Counted from the stretch's first letter, positions 9,839 through 18,401 are shown. The stretch: 64,000 bases of DNA from Bacteroidetes bacterium GWF2_33_16 (GCA_001768565.1 MEOE01000004.1:23665-87664); one strand, 5' to 3'. Program-made: numbers and translations. Notes: generated from the sequence alone by a model not told the origin.

Positions 9839-10366
9839 CTAAATTTTACATTTATTAAATTCAGCTAATTTATTCAAAGCAAATTTTTGTGCATCAAGAA
9901 GATTGTTCTTTGTGGGATAACCAATGGTAAATTCTCTCATTGCACCAAACATTTGTAATTCAGGATTGTTGCTTTTTAATAAAGCTTCGGCTGTTTTTGC
10001 AGATAATTCACCTGGACAATCAAAGAAACCCAAAAGATTACCTGTAGAACAATAATTTTTGCAGTTTTTAACAGTAGTATAATAAAGATTATCCGTTAAC
10101 TCACTTTTGGGAGCAGCAGTTAACGACAAGGTTATGAATAGGATTACATTTTTCCCTTTAATTTTATTTAAAAGAAAGTCTTTTGCTTTATCAATAGGCT
10201 CGAAGTTATAAATTGGAAACCCAATAAAAATAAGATCGTATCCGTCGAGGTTTTTAACTTTATCAAGAGTTTTCAATTGCTTTTCGCCATCAATAACATC
10301 GAAAATTGAATGTGCAACTTTTTCGGTATTTCCAGTTTGTGAGTAAAACGTTACAAGTGTTTTCAT
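9839..10366 (-). CDS. Flavodoxin-family protein
   Basis: The 175-residue product begins with the FMN phosphate-binding loop YSQTGNTEKVAHSI (residues about 8-21) and continues with a flavodoxin fold (IFIGFPIYNFEPID, VILFITLS). A cysteine-containing segment NCKNYCSTGNLLGFFDCPGE follows. Flavodoxins carry one or two electrons on FMN in the cytoplasm. It is the last gene of a three-gene minus-strand unit, 4 bp after an FMN-binding membrane protein gene. A joint electron-transfer role is therefore likely, with the flavodoxin on the cytoplasmic side and the FMN-binding protein anchored in the membrane. The partner oxidoreductase is not identified. Confidence 0.88.
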   Translation of the reverse strand: MKTLVTFYSQTGNTEKVAHSIFDVIDGEKQLKTLDKVKNLDGYDLIFIGFPIYNFEPIDKAKDFLLNKIKGKNVILFITLSLTAAPKSELTDNLYYTTVKNCKNYCSTGNLLGFFDCPGELSAKTAEALLKSNNPELQMFGAMREFTIGYPTKNNLLDAQKFALNKLAEFNKCKI

Positions 10367-10370
10367 GTAT

Positions 10371-10796
10371 TTATTTTTTTAATTCTACATATAATTTATT
10401 TTTTCCCTTTCTTTCAATTGCATTTTTAATTCCGGCAATAGCTATATTTTTTGTAATTGTAGCACCTGTTACTGCATCCAGGTCAAAACTTTTTGTTTTA
10501 TTAATATGTTTTATAATTGCTTCCGGAGCACCATATTTAGGAGTTCCAGTTAATCTTTTAAATTTACAAATTACTAACTGACCCTTAGTGATCTTAAAAT
10601 AAACATCACTTTGTATCAATCCATAGCAATAACTATATTTTCCATTATATTCACCATCAGATAAATCACTAATTCTAACATCCAATTGGCCATTATTGGC
10701 TGCTTTTTCACCCGCAGTTTTAAATACATATATCCATAATGTACCAAAAACAAAAACTACAAGAAAGAAAAAAAATATAAAGAGTAATTTTTTCAT
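10371..10796 (-). CDS. Membrane-anchored FMN-binding-domain protein (covalent flavin)
   Basis: The 141-residue product has one N-terminal membrane helix (about residues 3-25) and then a single FMN-binding domain of the RnfG/NqrC/ApbE-substrate type. The flavinylation motif TGATIT is at residues 110-115, so T115 would carry FMN by a phosphoester bond installed by ApbE. The domain is probably outside the cytoplasmic membrane. The gene overlaps the upstream gene by 4 bp and is followed 4 bp later by a flavodoxin gene, a tight operon. Such small proteins relay electrons across the membrane to extracytoplasmic acceptors. No apbE gene is in the window. Confidence 0.88.
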   Translation of the reverse strand: MKKLLFIFFFFLVVFVFGTLWIYVFKTAGEKAANNGQLDVRISDLSDGEYNGKYSYCYGLIQSDVYFKITKGQLVICKFKRLTGTPKYGAPEAIIKHINKTKSFDLDAVTGATITKNIAIAGIKNAIERKGKNKLYVELKK

Positions 10797-11233
10797 TTTT
10801 CTAAAGTGTTTAAAACTTCAAAAATACATTGATCAGACTCCCAAAGTGTTTGATTGATTTTTAATGTATACTCCGAATTTATATGATTGATTAGAGCTTT
10901 AAAAGGATTGATACAATACAAAAAGCATGGCTGAGCAGTGCCCATTCGTTTTGATATACTGCATAATAAACATGATTTCCCATGAGCTGTGGTTTTTGTT
11001 TTTGCAGTTTTTACTTCCCAATTAATACAACCAAAGATTTTCGAAAATTCTTCGAATAGTTCGCTAACAGATTTTATATCAAGCTGTTTAAGTTGGGCCG
11101 CCGCAGCAACTTCCTGTTGTTTTCTTTTTTCTTCAGTGACTATACCCAATATTCCTGCTTTATCATAGTATTTTACCGAATCAGCTAATACCCCGGCATA
11201 AAAAAGCTGTAAAGTTCTATTATAATCTATCAT
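10793..11233 (-). CDS. ATC-hydrolase-like small cysteine protein
   Basis: The 146-residue product carries CLLC, a second pair in PCFLYC followed by INPFKALI, and a terminal TLWESDQCIFEVL. This spacing resembles the L-2-amino-thiazoline-4-carboxylic acid hydrolase-like family, in which a Cys-rich centre is followed by a GDxxC motif. The match is by pattern memory only. It heads a three-gene unit with an FMN-binding membrane protein and a flavodoxin, so a role linked to redox or thiol chemistry is more likely than cysteine synthesis from thiazoline. It is divergent from a LuxR-type regulator 76 bp away, which probably controls the unit. Confidence 0.5.
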   Translation of the reverse strand: MIDYNRTLQLFYAGVLADSVKYYDKAGILGIVTEEKRKQQEVAAAAQLKQLDIKSVSELFEEFSKIFGCINWEVKTAKTKTTAHGKSCLLCSISKRMGTAQPCFLYCINPFKALINHINSEYTLKINQTLWESDQCIFEVLNTLEK

Positions 11234-11309
11234 AGTTTTACTTATTTTTGTTTATACAAATATATTTCAGCTTAACTCATTACGAAATAGTTATTTTTCA
11301 TCAATTTTT

Positions 11310-12086
11310 ATGTCAAATCAAATTGATATCTATCTTAAAAAATTCAATGACCTTTTCAATGATTATAAATGTATTGTTGATGATACAGATTATAAAAAAT
11401 TTGAAATAAATAAACGGCTACTCGAAAAATTGGCTGAAGTAGAAAACAGTTCTCTTACTGTTTTTGATATGAATAAGAAACATTATATTTTGCTTTGTTC
11501 AAAATTTGACAAGGTTATTGGTTATCAGCTAAACTTTGATTACAAAGTTGGACCTGAGTTTTTTTACTCATTAATGCATCCTGATGATTTCCCCTTTGTT
11601 ATAGATACAATTATTAAAACGTTTAATTTTTTAAATCAATTACCAGCTGAAGAAAAATTGGATTACAAATTAATCGTTGATTTCAGGTTAATCAATACTA
11701 TTGGTTCCTATTTGCGCTTTATACAACAGGTGGTTGTATTGGAACTTGACAAACAAAATAATATCTGGTTAATTTTAAAAATTATTGATTTGATATCAGA
11801 CAAAGCGACAGATGAACCTCCGCAACGAAAATTGATTAACTTAAAAACCAGCAAACTTCATTTATTTAAAGATGATTTGGATACCACATCTGATCAATTA
11901 TTAACTAAAAGAGAACTCGAAATCCTTGGATTAATTTCACAAGGTTTAGATAGTAAGAATATCTCCGACAGATTATTTATAAGTGTAAATACTGTAAATA
12001 ATCACAGACAAAACATTTTGAGCAAAACAAAATCAAAAAACATCTCACAAGCCTTAATATATGCAAGACGAATTGGAATTATTTAA
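11310..12086 (+). CDS. PAS-like/LuxR-type transcriptional regulator
   Basis: The 258-residue product ends in a LuxR/GerE helix-turn-helix at about residues 195-258 (LTKRELEILGLISQGLDSK, then ISVNTVNNHRQNIL). The N-terminal two thirds look like a PAS-type sensor domain: a beta-rich segment followed by FYSLMHPDDFPFV, the HPDD pattern common in PAS folds. There is no response-regulator receiver domain. It is divergent from the ATC-hydrolase-like/FMN-binding/flavodoxin unit and is the obvious candidate to regulate it. The ligand is unknown. Confidence 0.85.
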   Translation: MSNQIDIYLKKFNDLFNDYKCIVDDTDYKKFEINKRLLEKLAEVENSSLTVFDMNKKHYILLCSKFDKVIGYQLNFDYKVGPEFFYSLMHPDDFPFVIDTIIKTFNFLNQLPAEEKLDYKLIVDFRLINTIGSYLRFIQQVVVLELDKQNNIWLILKIIDLISDKATDEPPQRKLINLKTSKLHLFKDDLDTTSDQLLTKRELEILGLISQGLDSKNISDRLFISVNTVNNHRQNILSKTKSKNISQALIYARRIGII

Positions 12087-12145
12087 TCAGATATTAAATA
12101 TCTATAGCATCAGTATTCAATAATTTGATATCCTGGTAATTATAA

Positions 12146-12367
12146 CTTAATAAGATTTCTTTTTTAATTAAGAAATTCAAAATTATTGCTTCAAATCTGC
12201 CAATCCCATGGGTAGAGGTTTGGGAACGTATCAATTGGTGGCTGCATGTTATGGATTATTATGCTGTCTATTGTCCTTTTTCAACAGGAAAAAGATTATC
12301 TTTAATCAATACCCCGATTATTGATAAACGATTTAAGGACAGATACAAATGGATTTTGTTTCATTAA
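12146..12367 (+). pseudogene. Start-less coding fragment, unidentified
   Basis: A 73-codon open frame without a start codon runs from just after a TAA (12143) to a TAA at 12365. The peptide contains the orderly, tryptophan-rich stretch LPIPWVEVWERINWWLHVMD and then CPFSTGKR, which looks like genuine protein rather than chance translation. I do not recognise the family. It ends 18 bp before the next gene's start, so it may be the tail of a deleted gene that once headed that operon. Confidence 0.35.
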
Positions 12368-12372
12368 AATTA

Positions 12373-12380
12373 AAAGGAGG
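12373..12380 (+). promoter_or_regulatory. Strong Shine-Dalgarno (AAAGGAGG)
   Basis: AAAGGAGG lies 5 nt before the ATG at 12386. It is the only near-perfect anti-16S match seen in the window. Most genes here lack one, as is usual in Bacteroidota, so this site may have come with an imported gene. Confidence 0.7.
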
Positions 12381-12385
12381 CAATT

Positions 12386-13042
12386 ATGAAAATATTAGTA
12401 CTTGGCGCAACAGGAAGAACAGGGAAATATGTTATTGAGGAAGCATTAAAGAGAGGATATGAGATTTCCGCAATTGCTCGTAATCCTGAAAAAATAAAGG
12501 ATTTTAAAATAGATATTACTCAGGGGACACCATATGACTACGAAACCCTTGAAAAAGCTATAATCGGATGTGATGCAGTTATTAATACTCTTAATGTATC
12601 GAGAAAATCAGACAATCCATGGGCATCGCTCGTGGCACCAAAAGATTTAATCTCAAAATCTGCATCCAATGCCATAAAAGCCATGGAAAAAAGTGGCATT
12701 AAAAGATTTGTTGCTTTAAGTGCAATAGGGGCAGGACGTTCTTGGAAAACATCACCTGGGATTTTAAAATTTATAGTTTCCATAAGCAATTTAAAACATG
12801 CTTTTATAGACCATGGAAAACAGGAAGCTATTCTTGAAAATTCATTGATAGATTATACAATCTGCAGGGCACCTATGCTTTTAAATAAAACAAATTTAAC
12901 TGGCGCGATAGCTACACCAGAGGGAATAAATCCCCCAAGTTCAGTTCTAAGCAGAAATTCAGCTGCAGAATTTTTCATAAATATTATTGAAAAAAAAGAA
13001 TTCGTTAGAAAGACTGTAAATCTTTCAAATAAGCCAAAATAA
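12386..13042 (+). CDS. NAD(P)-binding atypical SDR (NmrA/YwnB-like)
   Basis: The 218-residue product starts with the Rossmann nucleotide loop LVLGATGRTGKYV (residues 4-16) and continues as a short atypical SDR: AVINTLNVSR, then RFVALSAIGAG, and RAPMLLNKTNLTGAI. Members are NAD(P)-dependent reductases or redox sensors acting on unknown small molecules, and flavin reductase-like activity is known in relatives. It stands alone on the plus strand. Its strong Shine-Dalgarno sequence and the gene fragment just upstream are unlike the surroundings and hint at acquisition from outside. Confidence 0.85.
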   Translation: MKILVLGATGRTGKYVIEEALKRGYEISAIARNPEKIKDFKIDITQGTPYDYETLEKAIIGCDAVINTLNVSRKSDNPWASLVAPKDLISKSASNAIKAMEKSGIKRFVALSAIGAGRSWKTSPGILKFIVSISNLKHAFIDHGKQEAILENSLIDYTICRAPMLLNKTNLTGAIATPEGINPPSSVLSRNSAAEFFINIIEKKEFVRKTVNLSNKPK

Positions 13043-13197
13043 CCTGATACATTCAATATATATATATTTATTAATGATGGTTTGAGGTTTATAATGTTTG
13101 AAAAAAGTTAAAGAAATGTATTATGCAATAGCATTATTTAAAATTCTATGTTTATCTCATTCTTTATTTACCAAGGTTTTTATTCGATTGAACAGAA

Positions 13198-13914
13198 TTA
13201 AATTAATCCAAAACAAATTGCTATAAAACTAGGCCCATTTAATGCACCATGCATTATTACTCCAACCCATGTGTTTTTAGTTTTTTGAATAATATATGAT
13301 TGTATAAAAATGAGTGGTATCAATGTAATTAACAATTGCCACCCAAAAGCAATATGAAAAATTCCCCAGCCAAATCCATGTATAAGCCACGTGTATTTAC
13401 CAAATGCAATTTCTTGTCTGGGAAACATAACGCCTCTCCATAAAAACTCTTCTCCAAGTATATTTAAAATCCAATAAGGAAACCATACTAAAAGTAACCA
13501 GTATCTTCCTTTTGTTAATGGTTCAAAGATCATAAATGAAGGAGAATGGTTAAATTTGCCTAAGAACAGAGTCATGCTTTTCATTATTATTACACTTAAT
13601 AGCCCAACTAAAATTAATCCTGCAAAGATCCAAAGAAGGTCCTTTTTAGTGATTTTCCTGAATCTGAGCCGATCAATCAATGTTTCTCTGGTAATTGAGT
13701 AACCTTCCGACTTTAGTATAAAAAAACCTGTTAAAATCAAAGGTAGAAACACACCTAATCCACCAACAATAAACCAGAATAAAATTGTTTCTTGTCCGGT
13801 AATTATACTCAGATAGGGTATTACATATTTTGTTAAACAAAACATCAATATAGCTGCAGGAATATAAATAGCAAATGAGCTTAATAATCCAAGTTTTTTA
13901 ATTTTTGAATCCAT
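13198..13914 (-). CDS. CPBP-family intramembrane metalloprotease/immunity-type protein
   Basis: The 238-residue product has six or more predicted membrane helices. It carries the CPBP (Abi) motifs: EEFLWRG (EExxxR), WGIFHIAFG with its helix-borne histidine, and a final HGALNG. These are glutamate/histidine-coordinated membrane peptidases of the Rce1 superfamily, whose substrates are mostly unknown in bacteria. It lies 82 bp downstream of the nitroreductase gene and may be the last gene of that transcript. A second, longer CPBP protein is encoded at 46409-47416. Confidence 0.88.
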   Translation of the reverse strand: MDSKIKKLGLLSSFAIYIPAAILMFCLTKYVIPYLSIITGQETILFWFIVGGLGVFLPLILTGFFILKSEGYSITRETLIDRLRFRKITKKDLLWIFAGLILVGLLSVIIMKSMTLFLGKFNHSPSFMIFEPLTKGRYWLLLVWFPYWILNILGEEFLWRGVMFPRQEIAFGKYTWLIHGFGWGIFHIAFGWQLLITLIPLIFIQSYIIQKTKNTWVGVIMHGALNGPSFIAICFGLI

Positions 13915-13996
13915 ATCTATTTTTAAAATTTTATTTCAAACAACTAATTTACAAACAATTTACCTGACAATTGAAAATATAATATGATGAAATTAA

Positions 13997-15067
13997 TTAT
14001 TCTTTAATGATCCTATCTGTATTTAACCTGATCATACTTTTGTTTTTTTGTTTTTTCGAAATTCCTATTCGAAGAACTATTGCAGGGTATTCGTTTTCAG
14101 CTTCAGGAAATACTGAATAGAAAATTTCTTTATTTTTCTGAATCGTTCCTAAATGTTCAGGAGTAAAACTTTCTGGTGCAAACAAGAGTCGTGTAAAATA
14201 TTGTGGTAACACACCATAAGGTTGCACTGACAATCCCTGAGCAGTAGCTGCAAGCCAGAGTTGTTGCATTGCCCGGCCTGCCTCGATATATGATTGCGGA
14301 TTGCTTTTTTGTACTGTTAAAAGGCAAATTGCACCTGTTTTTCTAAGCTTAACAGATAGATTCTTCGCAACTAACCGACTTAATCCTAAATTACTTACTA
14401 CTTTATTAATGGTCCAATTGCTTAAATATTTGGCAACAATAGAGGCTGTGCGGGGTACATTGATATCATCAAAACATAATCCATAACGAACTTTTTCAAG
14501 CTCTTTTTTGGAGAATCGAAGAATATCGAACAGCTCATCATGAAAGGGTTTGTGTTCAAGCCTGATGTATGATGAATTGGCATCTAATTTTGATAAAATA
14601 GCGAAATCAAAAAATGAAGTGGTCCAATAGATTTTCGAATTGAATTGCATAACATTCTCTGAAAGCTTAGAAATTATTTCTTGTTTAAGAGGTTTTGGCA
14701 AATAAGGATTACGATTTGACATTCTTTTAGCCAACCATTTTTCTAAATAATTGTTGCAGTAACTCCTCAGAAATCTTATTCTGACAATCAGGTTATCAAT
14801 GGTAATTGAAGGATTATAATCGATAAATGATACCAGGTTATTTGCTTCGGCTGAAATTACAATATTTTGAATAGCTGCCCCTATACTTATCCATGTAAAC
14901 ATATTGAAAATATCGGTGGGCAGTAGTCTTGATTTTGCACAATGTACTTCGATTGAGTCATCAGATTTTTTGAATTCCCAAGGTTGCATATTGTCAGCTG
15001 AAGATGCTAAAGAGGCAGAATAGATTAGTTTCTGAAAAGTTCCATTAGTTAAAATTTCTGTTTTCAT
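13997..15067 (-). CDS. Nitroreductase-fold protein (Acg-like, double length)
   Basis: The 356-residue product starts with an FMN/substrate motif AASSADNMQPWEF-type segment (SASLASSADNMQPWEF) seen in nitroreductase-fold proteins. It has later blocks for the second half of the fold (IEAGRAMQQLWLAATAQGLS, then AIVLRIGIS). At about 350 residues it is longer than simple nitroreductases (about 200) and resembles Acg-type proteins, which often have altered FMN binding. The gene begins 13 bp after the acetyltransferase/oxoamine synthase fusion gene and clearly belongs to its operon, led by upstream element A. It may reduce or bind the product of the fusion enzyme (inference). Confidence 0.82.
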   Translation of the reverse strand: MKTEILTNGTFQKLIYSASLASSADNMQPWEFKKSDDSIEVHCAKSRLLPTDIFNMFTWISIGAAIQNIVISAEANNLVSFIDYNPSITIDNLIVRIRFLRSYCNNYLEKWLAKRMSNRNPYLPKPLKQEIISKLSENVMQFNSKIYWTTSFFDFAILSKLDANSSYIRLEHKPFHDELFDILRFSKKELEKVRYGLCFDDINVPRTASIVAKYLSNWTINKVVSNLGLSRLVAKNLSVKLRKTGAICLLTVQKSNPQSYIEAGRAMQQLWLAATAQGLSVQPYGVLPQYFTRLLFAPESFTPEHLGTIQKNKEIFYSVFPEAENEYPAIVLRIGISKKQKNKSMIRLNTDRIIKE

Positions 15068-15080
15068 AGGTACTTGATAT

Positions 15081-17450
15081 TTAGTTATTATTTGGCCAGT
15101 AACTTGTTCTTATTTTCCCAAAAACTTCCAACGCATCATCTAGTATTTCTTTGGTATGGGTTGCCATTACACTTACACGTAACATTTCTTCGTACTTTGG
15201 TATGGCAGGCGACATTACAGGATTGACAAAAACACCATTTTTAAAAAGTTCTTGATATGCAGCTAAGGTTAAAAGCTCGTGCCCACAATGAATACCAATA
15301 ATTGGACTGTTGTTATAATGGATTTTATATCCTAGCTTTTTTAATCCGGATGCTAACTGATAAGCATTTTCCATTATCTGTTTTCGTCTCCATGGCTCAT
15401 CGTCAATAATATCTATTGCAGTTAATATAGCCGCAACAGATGCAGGGGGCAAACTTGCAGAGAAAATATGTGAACGTGCATTATGCCTTAAAGAGTCAAT
15501 TATTACCTGATCTCCTGCTACAAATCCCCCAATTGAAGCAAAGGACTTACTAAACGTTCCCATAATAAGATCAACTTCTTTTGTTAATTCAAAATGTTCA
15601 GCAACACCTCTGCCTGATTTACCAAATACTCCAATTGCATGCGATTCATCAAGCATTAATCTGGCATGATATTTCTTTGCAAGATCTACTATTTCTGGAA
15701 GATCAATTAATGTACCTTCCATACTAAATAATGAATCAGTTACAATTAGCTTAGACTCATCGGCAAATCTTTTCAAAACATCTTCTAAAGATTGTATATC
15801 ATTGTGTTTATATCGAACCAGTTTTGCTCCGGAAAGTTTCGCTCCATCAACAAGGCTGGCATGATTTCTTTCATCCATTATAAGGATATCATTACGGTTT
15901 ACTATAGCCGAAATGGCTCCCACATTAGTTTGATAACCTGTTGAAAATAGCAAGGCATCTTCTTTAGACAAGAAATTCGCAAGTTTATTGCTCAATTGAG
16001 TATGCAAATCAAGAGTTCCATTAAGTAGAGGAGAACCTGAACATCCCGTTCCGTACCTTTGTATTGCCCGACAGGCTGAATCTATTATTTTAGGATGTGT
16101 AGCTAATCCCATATATGAATTAGTTCCTAACATAATAATCTGTTTGCCATTATGGTTTATGATTGGCTCTTGTGCACTTTCAAAAACAGGAAAATAGGGA
16201 TACAAATCAACAGATCTGACTTCGTTTGCTCTGAGGAACTTAATATGTTTTGAAAAAGGATCACTAACCTGTAACGAATTACCTGTTGTTTCCTCGTATT
16301 TTGCTGTGACTTGTTGTTCCGGTATTTCATCATCCTTGAATACCTTATGTTCAGTTTTGGCTTGAATAATGTTTTTTCCAATGAAATTAGCAAATGCAGC
16401 ACTACATTGATTTTTTTTCATTGCTTTTACAAGATAAATAACCGGTTCTGGTTTGGCCCCTATAAAAGTTTTAAAATCGTATGATGTAATACCAATATTA
16501 AATACTTTCTTCTTAAGTTGGCAAGCCATACGAAGACTTTCGAACATATTATTTGCATATAGTTCATATTTATCACGGAAGGAATAATCTAATCCTTCAG
16601 AAACACCAAAATATTCATCATCTCCAATAAGATTCAAAGTAAATGCAATTATTTTATCATCTTTTTTTATTGCAACAACATGGCTTCGGTCTTTAAGATA
16701 TTTAGCTATTGATATAAAATACTCTGGCGTAAGTTGTTCATGCTGATAGCCATTATTTTTCTTGGCTACATTAAACCAAAGCGCTGAAAGTTCATCGGCA
16801 AGTGGAGCATAATCCTCAATAACTTCAACATTTATCTCAGGATCTTTTAGTTTTTCAATCCGTTTTTTAATATTAATACGTTTTTTGGATTTAAGCGCTG
16901 ACAGGTAATCATTAAAATCAGACCAATTTAGTTTCATTCGGGCTATTGGAAAACCTTGAGTTGGATGATAACCATTCTTTTCTAATTTATTATAGCAATG
17001 GTAATCACTTGGCTGAATATCCCTTATAAGGCATAAATCAATATTTTCTAATTTGCCAATCTCATCAAATTTTTCAGCTAAAATTTGAATAAATTGATCG
17101 TTGTAATTTTGTAATGCCTTAATTGTAGATCCCAGAGAGGCAATATGGCCAACTTCAAGTACACGTAGGTTCATAAATCCAGGATTCCATGTTTTTACGG
17201 TATTTAAAACTTCAGCGGGGTAACTGTTTGCCATACTTGCAAGGTCAACTATAACCGTAAAGCAATATGCTATTCCAATAGGTTTCTCGTCTTCAAATCC
17301 TATAAAATAATATGGGTGAATACCATTAATCCCTGAATATTCTATTGCTTTCAGATGATCTAATTCTAATCCAACAGTTTCTCTCGATACAAAATTTTCC
17401 CATTCTTTTTCAGGAACATCATCGACTTTTGTAAAACATTCTAGTTTCAT
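15081..17450 (-). CDS. GNAT acyltransferase fused to alpha-oxoamine synthase
   Basis: Residues about 1-380 form a BioF2/FemAB-like GNAT acyltransferase (RMKLNWSDFNDYLSALKSKK, FGVSEGLDYSFRDKYELY). Residues about 395-785 are a complete alpha-oxoamine synthase of the serine palmitoyltransferase / AONS / KBL group: LGTNSYMGLATHP, LLFSTGYQTNVG, DERNHASL, DESHAIGVFGKSGRG and PLP lysine K635 in GTFSKSFASIGG. These enzymes condense an amino acid with an acyl-CoA or acyl-ACP, releasing CO2. The motif around K635 resembles Bacteroidota serine palmitoyltransferases, so sphingolipid-like or sulfonolipid-like amino-ketone synthesis is possible. The fused acyltransferase would modify the product or load the acyl group. 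It heads an operon with a nitroreductase-fold gene and follows element A. Confidence 0.88.
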   Translation of the reverse strand: MKLECFTKVDDVPEKEWENFVSRETVGLELDHLKAIEYSGINGIHPYYFIGFEDEKPIGIAYCFTVIVDLASMANSYPAEVLNTVKTWNPGFMNLRVLEVGHIASLGSTIKALQNYNDQFIQILAEKFDEIGKLENIDLCLIRDIQPSDYHCYNKLEKNGYHPTQGFPIARMKLNWSDFNDYLSALKSKKRINIKKRIEKLKDPEINVEVIEDYAPLADELSALWFNVAKKNNGYQHEQLTPEYFISIAKYLKDRSHVVAIKKDDKIIAFTLNLIGDDEYFGVSEGLDYSFRDKYELYANNMFESLRMACQLKKKVFNIGITSYDFKTFIGAKPEPVIYLVKAMKKNQCSAAFANFIGKNIIQAKTEHKVFKDDEIPEQQVTAKYEETTGNSLQVSDPFSKHIKFLRANEVRSVDLYPYFPVFESAQEPIINHNGKQIIMLGTNSYMGLATHPKIIDSACRAIQRYGTGCSGSPLLNGTLDLHTQLSNKLANFLSKEDALLFSTGYQTNVGAISAIVNRNDILIMDERNHASLVDGAKLSGAKLVRYKHNDIQSLEDVLKRFADESKLIVTDSLFSMEGTLIDLPEIVDLAKKYHARLMLDESHAIGVFGKSGRGVAEHFELTKEVDLIMGTFSKSFASIGGFVAGDQVIIDSLRHNARSHIFSASLPPASVAAILTAIDIIDDEPWRRKQIMENAYQLASGLKKLGYKIHYNNSPIIGIHCGHELLTLAAYQELFKNGVFVNPVMSPAIPKYEEMLRVSVMATHTKEILDDALEVFGKIRTSYWPNNN

Positions 17451-17511
17451 CTTTTTAATTTTTTAGTTCCACATGATTTTTTTTTCATTCTTTTAGTACC
17501 TTATTTATGGA

Positions 17512-17598
17512 ACAAAGTAATGATGGATAGAGAAAACAACCTATCTTAATCCTGTTTCGCTAAGACCGTTTTATAAAAATGTATGATGGAATTATAAT
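17512..17598 (-). promoter_or_regulatory. Shared 87-bp upstream element, copy A
   Basis: On the plus strand the element reads ACAAAG at 17512, CCTAT at 17540, TTTATAAAAATG at 17570 and ATTATAA at 17591. The two A/T blocks belong to direct half-sites GACCGTTTTATAA and GATGGAATTATAA, 21 bp apart. Read toward the gene, ACAAAG becomes TTACTTTGT, close to the Bacteroidota -7 box TAnnTTTG. The rest lies upstream, as expected for an AraC activator site. It stands 62 bp before the fusion gene's start. No AraC gene is adjacent. Confidence 0.8.
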
Positions 17599-17601
17599 TA
17601 A

Positions 17602-17894
17602 TTAAGAAGTTAGTTTTATTAATCTTTCATATCCACAATATGGCATATGTTCCATAATATGAAATGAAATTAATTTTTTCCAACTAACGGGAGTGAGCTT
17701 AGATTTTCAAATGCTTCAGTTTTATTTTTACACTCTAGGACCAAAATAGCCGAATGCATTTCGTTAAAATAGATTTCTCTTAAAATACCCTGAAGGTATA
17801 ATTGGTAAACATGGGATGCTTCTTGTTTCAGAGATTTATCTTCCTTCGAAAATTCTAAGTTGCTTTTAGATTTTTCAGCAACTAGAATTTTCAA
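17602..17894 (-). pseudogene. Muconolactone-isomerase-like small protein gene, split by -1 frame change
   Basis: The in-frame product is only 74 residues and stops at 17670 right after SLPLVGKN. Its paralogue at 38282-38566 runs 94 residues. Reading on in the -1 frame gives LISFHIMEHMPYCGYERLIK to a stop at 17602, which aligns with the paralogue's end (MIDFNMLELHSYTGYSRLFK), so the full gene would be 97 codons. The break is at a run of six A's within A-AAA-AAT immediately before TAA. That fits a one-base loss, a homopolymer sequencing error, or a programmed -1 slip. The protein resembles small muconolactone-isomerase/YCII-like dimeric ferredoxin-fold proteins. It is the last gene of the operon starting at 25205. 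Confidence 0.8.
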
Positions 17895-17911
17895 TTTAAT
17901 GTAGTTTTAAT

Positions 17912-18346
17912 CTATTTATTGAGAATATAACTAATTTCTATGTTTGTGTTTCCTTTAATCATTGAATATACTGGACAGTATTTATCCTCTGTAAGATAAA
18001 TAACTTTATCCATATCATCTTTTGTTACATTATCAGAAACTAATTCTATTTCAACAAAAATGTTTTTAAATCCAGTTGGATGCTCTTCTTTTCTAATTCC
18101 TTTTGTATGTATTTCACATTTAGTAATCGATTTATTCATTTTTCGAAGAAAAGTCAATACAGCGGTTCCAATACATGAACCTAAACTCAAAAGTAAAAGT
18201 TCCAATGAAGTATAACCTAGATTATCGCCCAGTGGAGCAATGTAATCGATTGAGATTGGATCGTTTTCATCTACTGTTCCGATGAAATTAAGTCTATCAT
18301 TTACAAGCCTGATTGATGCTTGCATTTCTATTGATTTGTTTTTCAT
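17912..18346 (-). CDS. OsmC/Ohr-family peroxide-reducing protein
   Basis: The 144-residue product keeps both redox cysteines of the OsmC family, C58 in LLLSLGSCIGTAV and C124 in EDKYCPVYSM, in the expected domain positions. Family members reduce organic hydroperoxides using the two cysteines. Sequence form is closer to the YhfA/OsmC-like group than to Ohr. The gene sits 17 bp before the split muconolactone-isomerase-like gene and 55 bp after a lipoprotein hydrolase gene, inside the long operon that starts at 25205 behind element B. This supports an oxidative or electrophile-stress theme for the operon. Confidence 0.9.
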   Translation of the reverse strand: MKNKSIEMQASIRLVNDRLNFIGTVDENDPISIDYIAPLGDNLGYTSLELLLLSLGSCIGTAVLTFLRKMNKSITKCEIHTKGIRKEEHPTGFKNIFVEIELVSDNVTKDDMDKVIYLTEDKYCPVYSMIKGNTNIEISYILNK

Positions 18347-18401
18347 TTTTTTAAGTATTTATAGTTATTATTATTGTTTATAAATAAAATTCAGTATTCT
18401 G

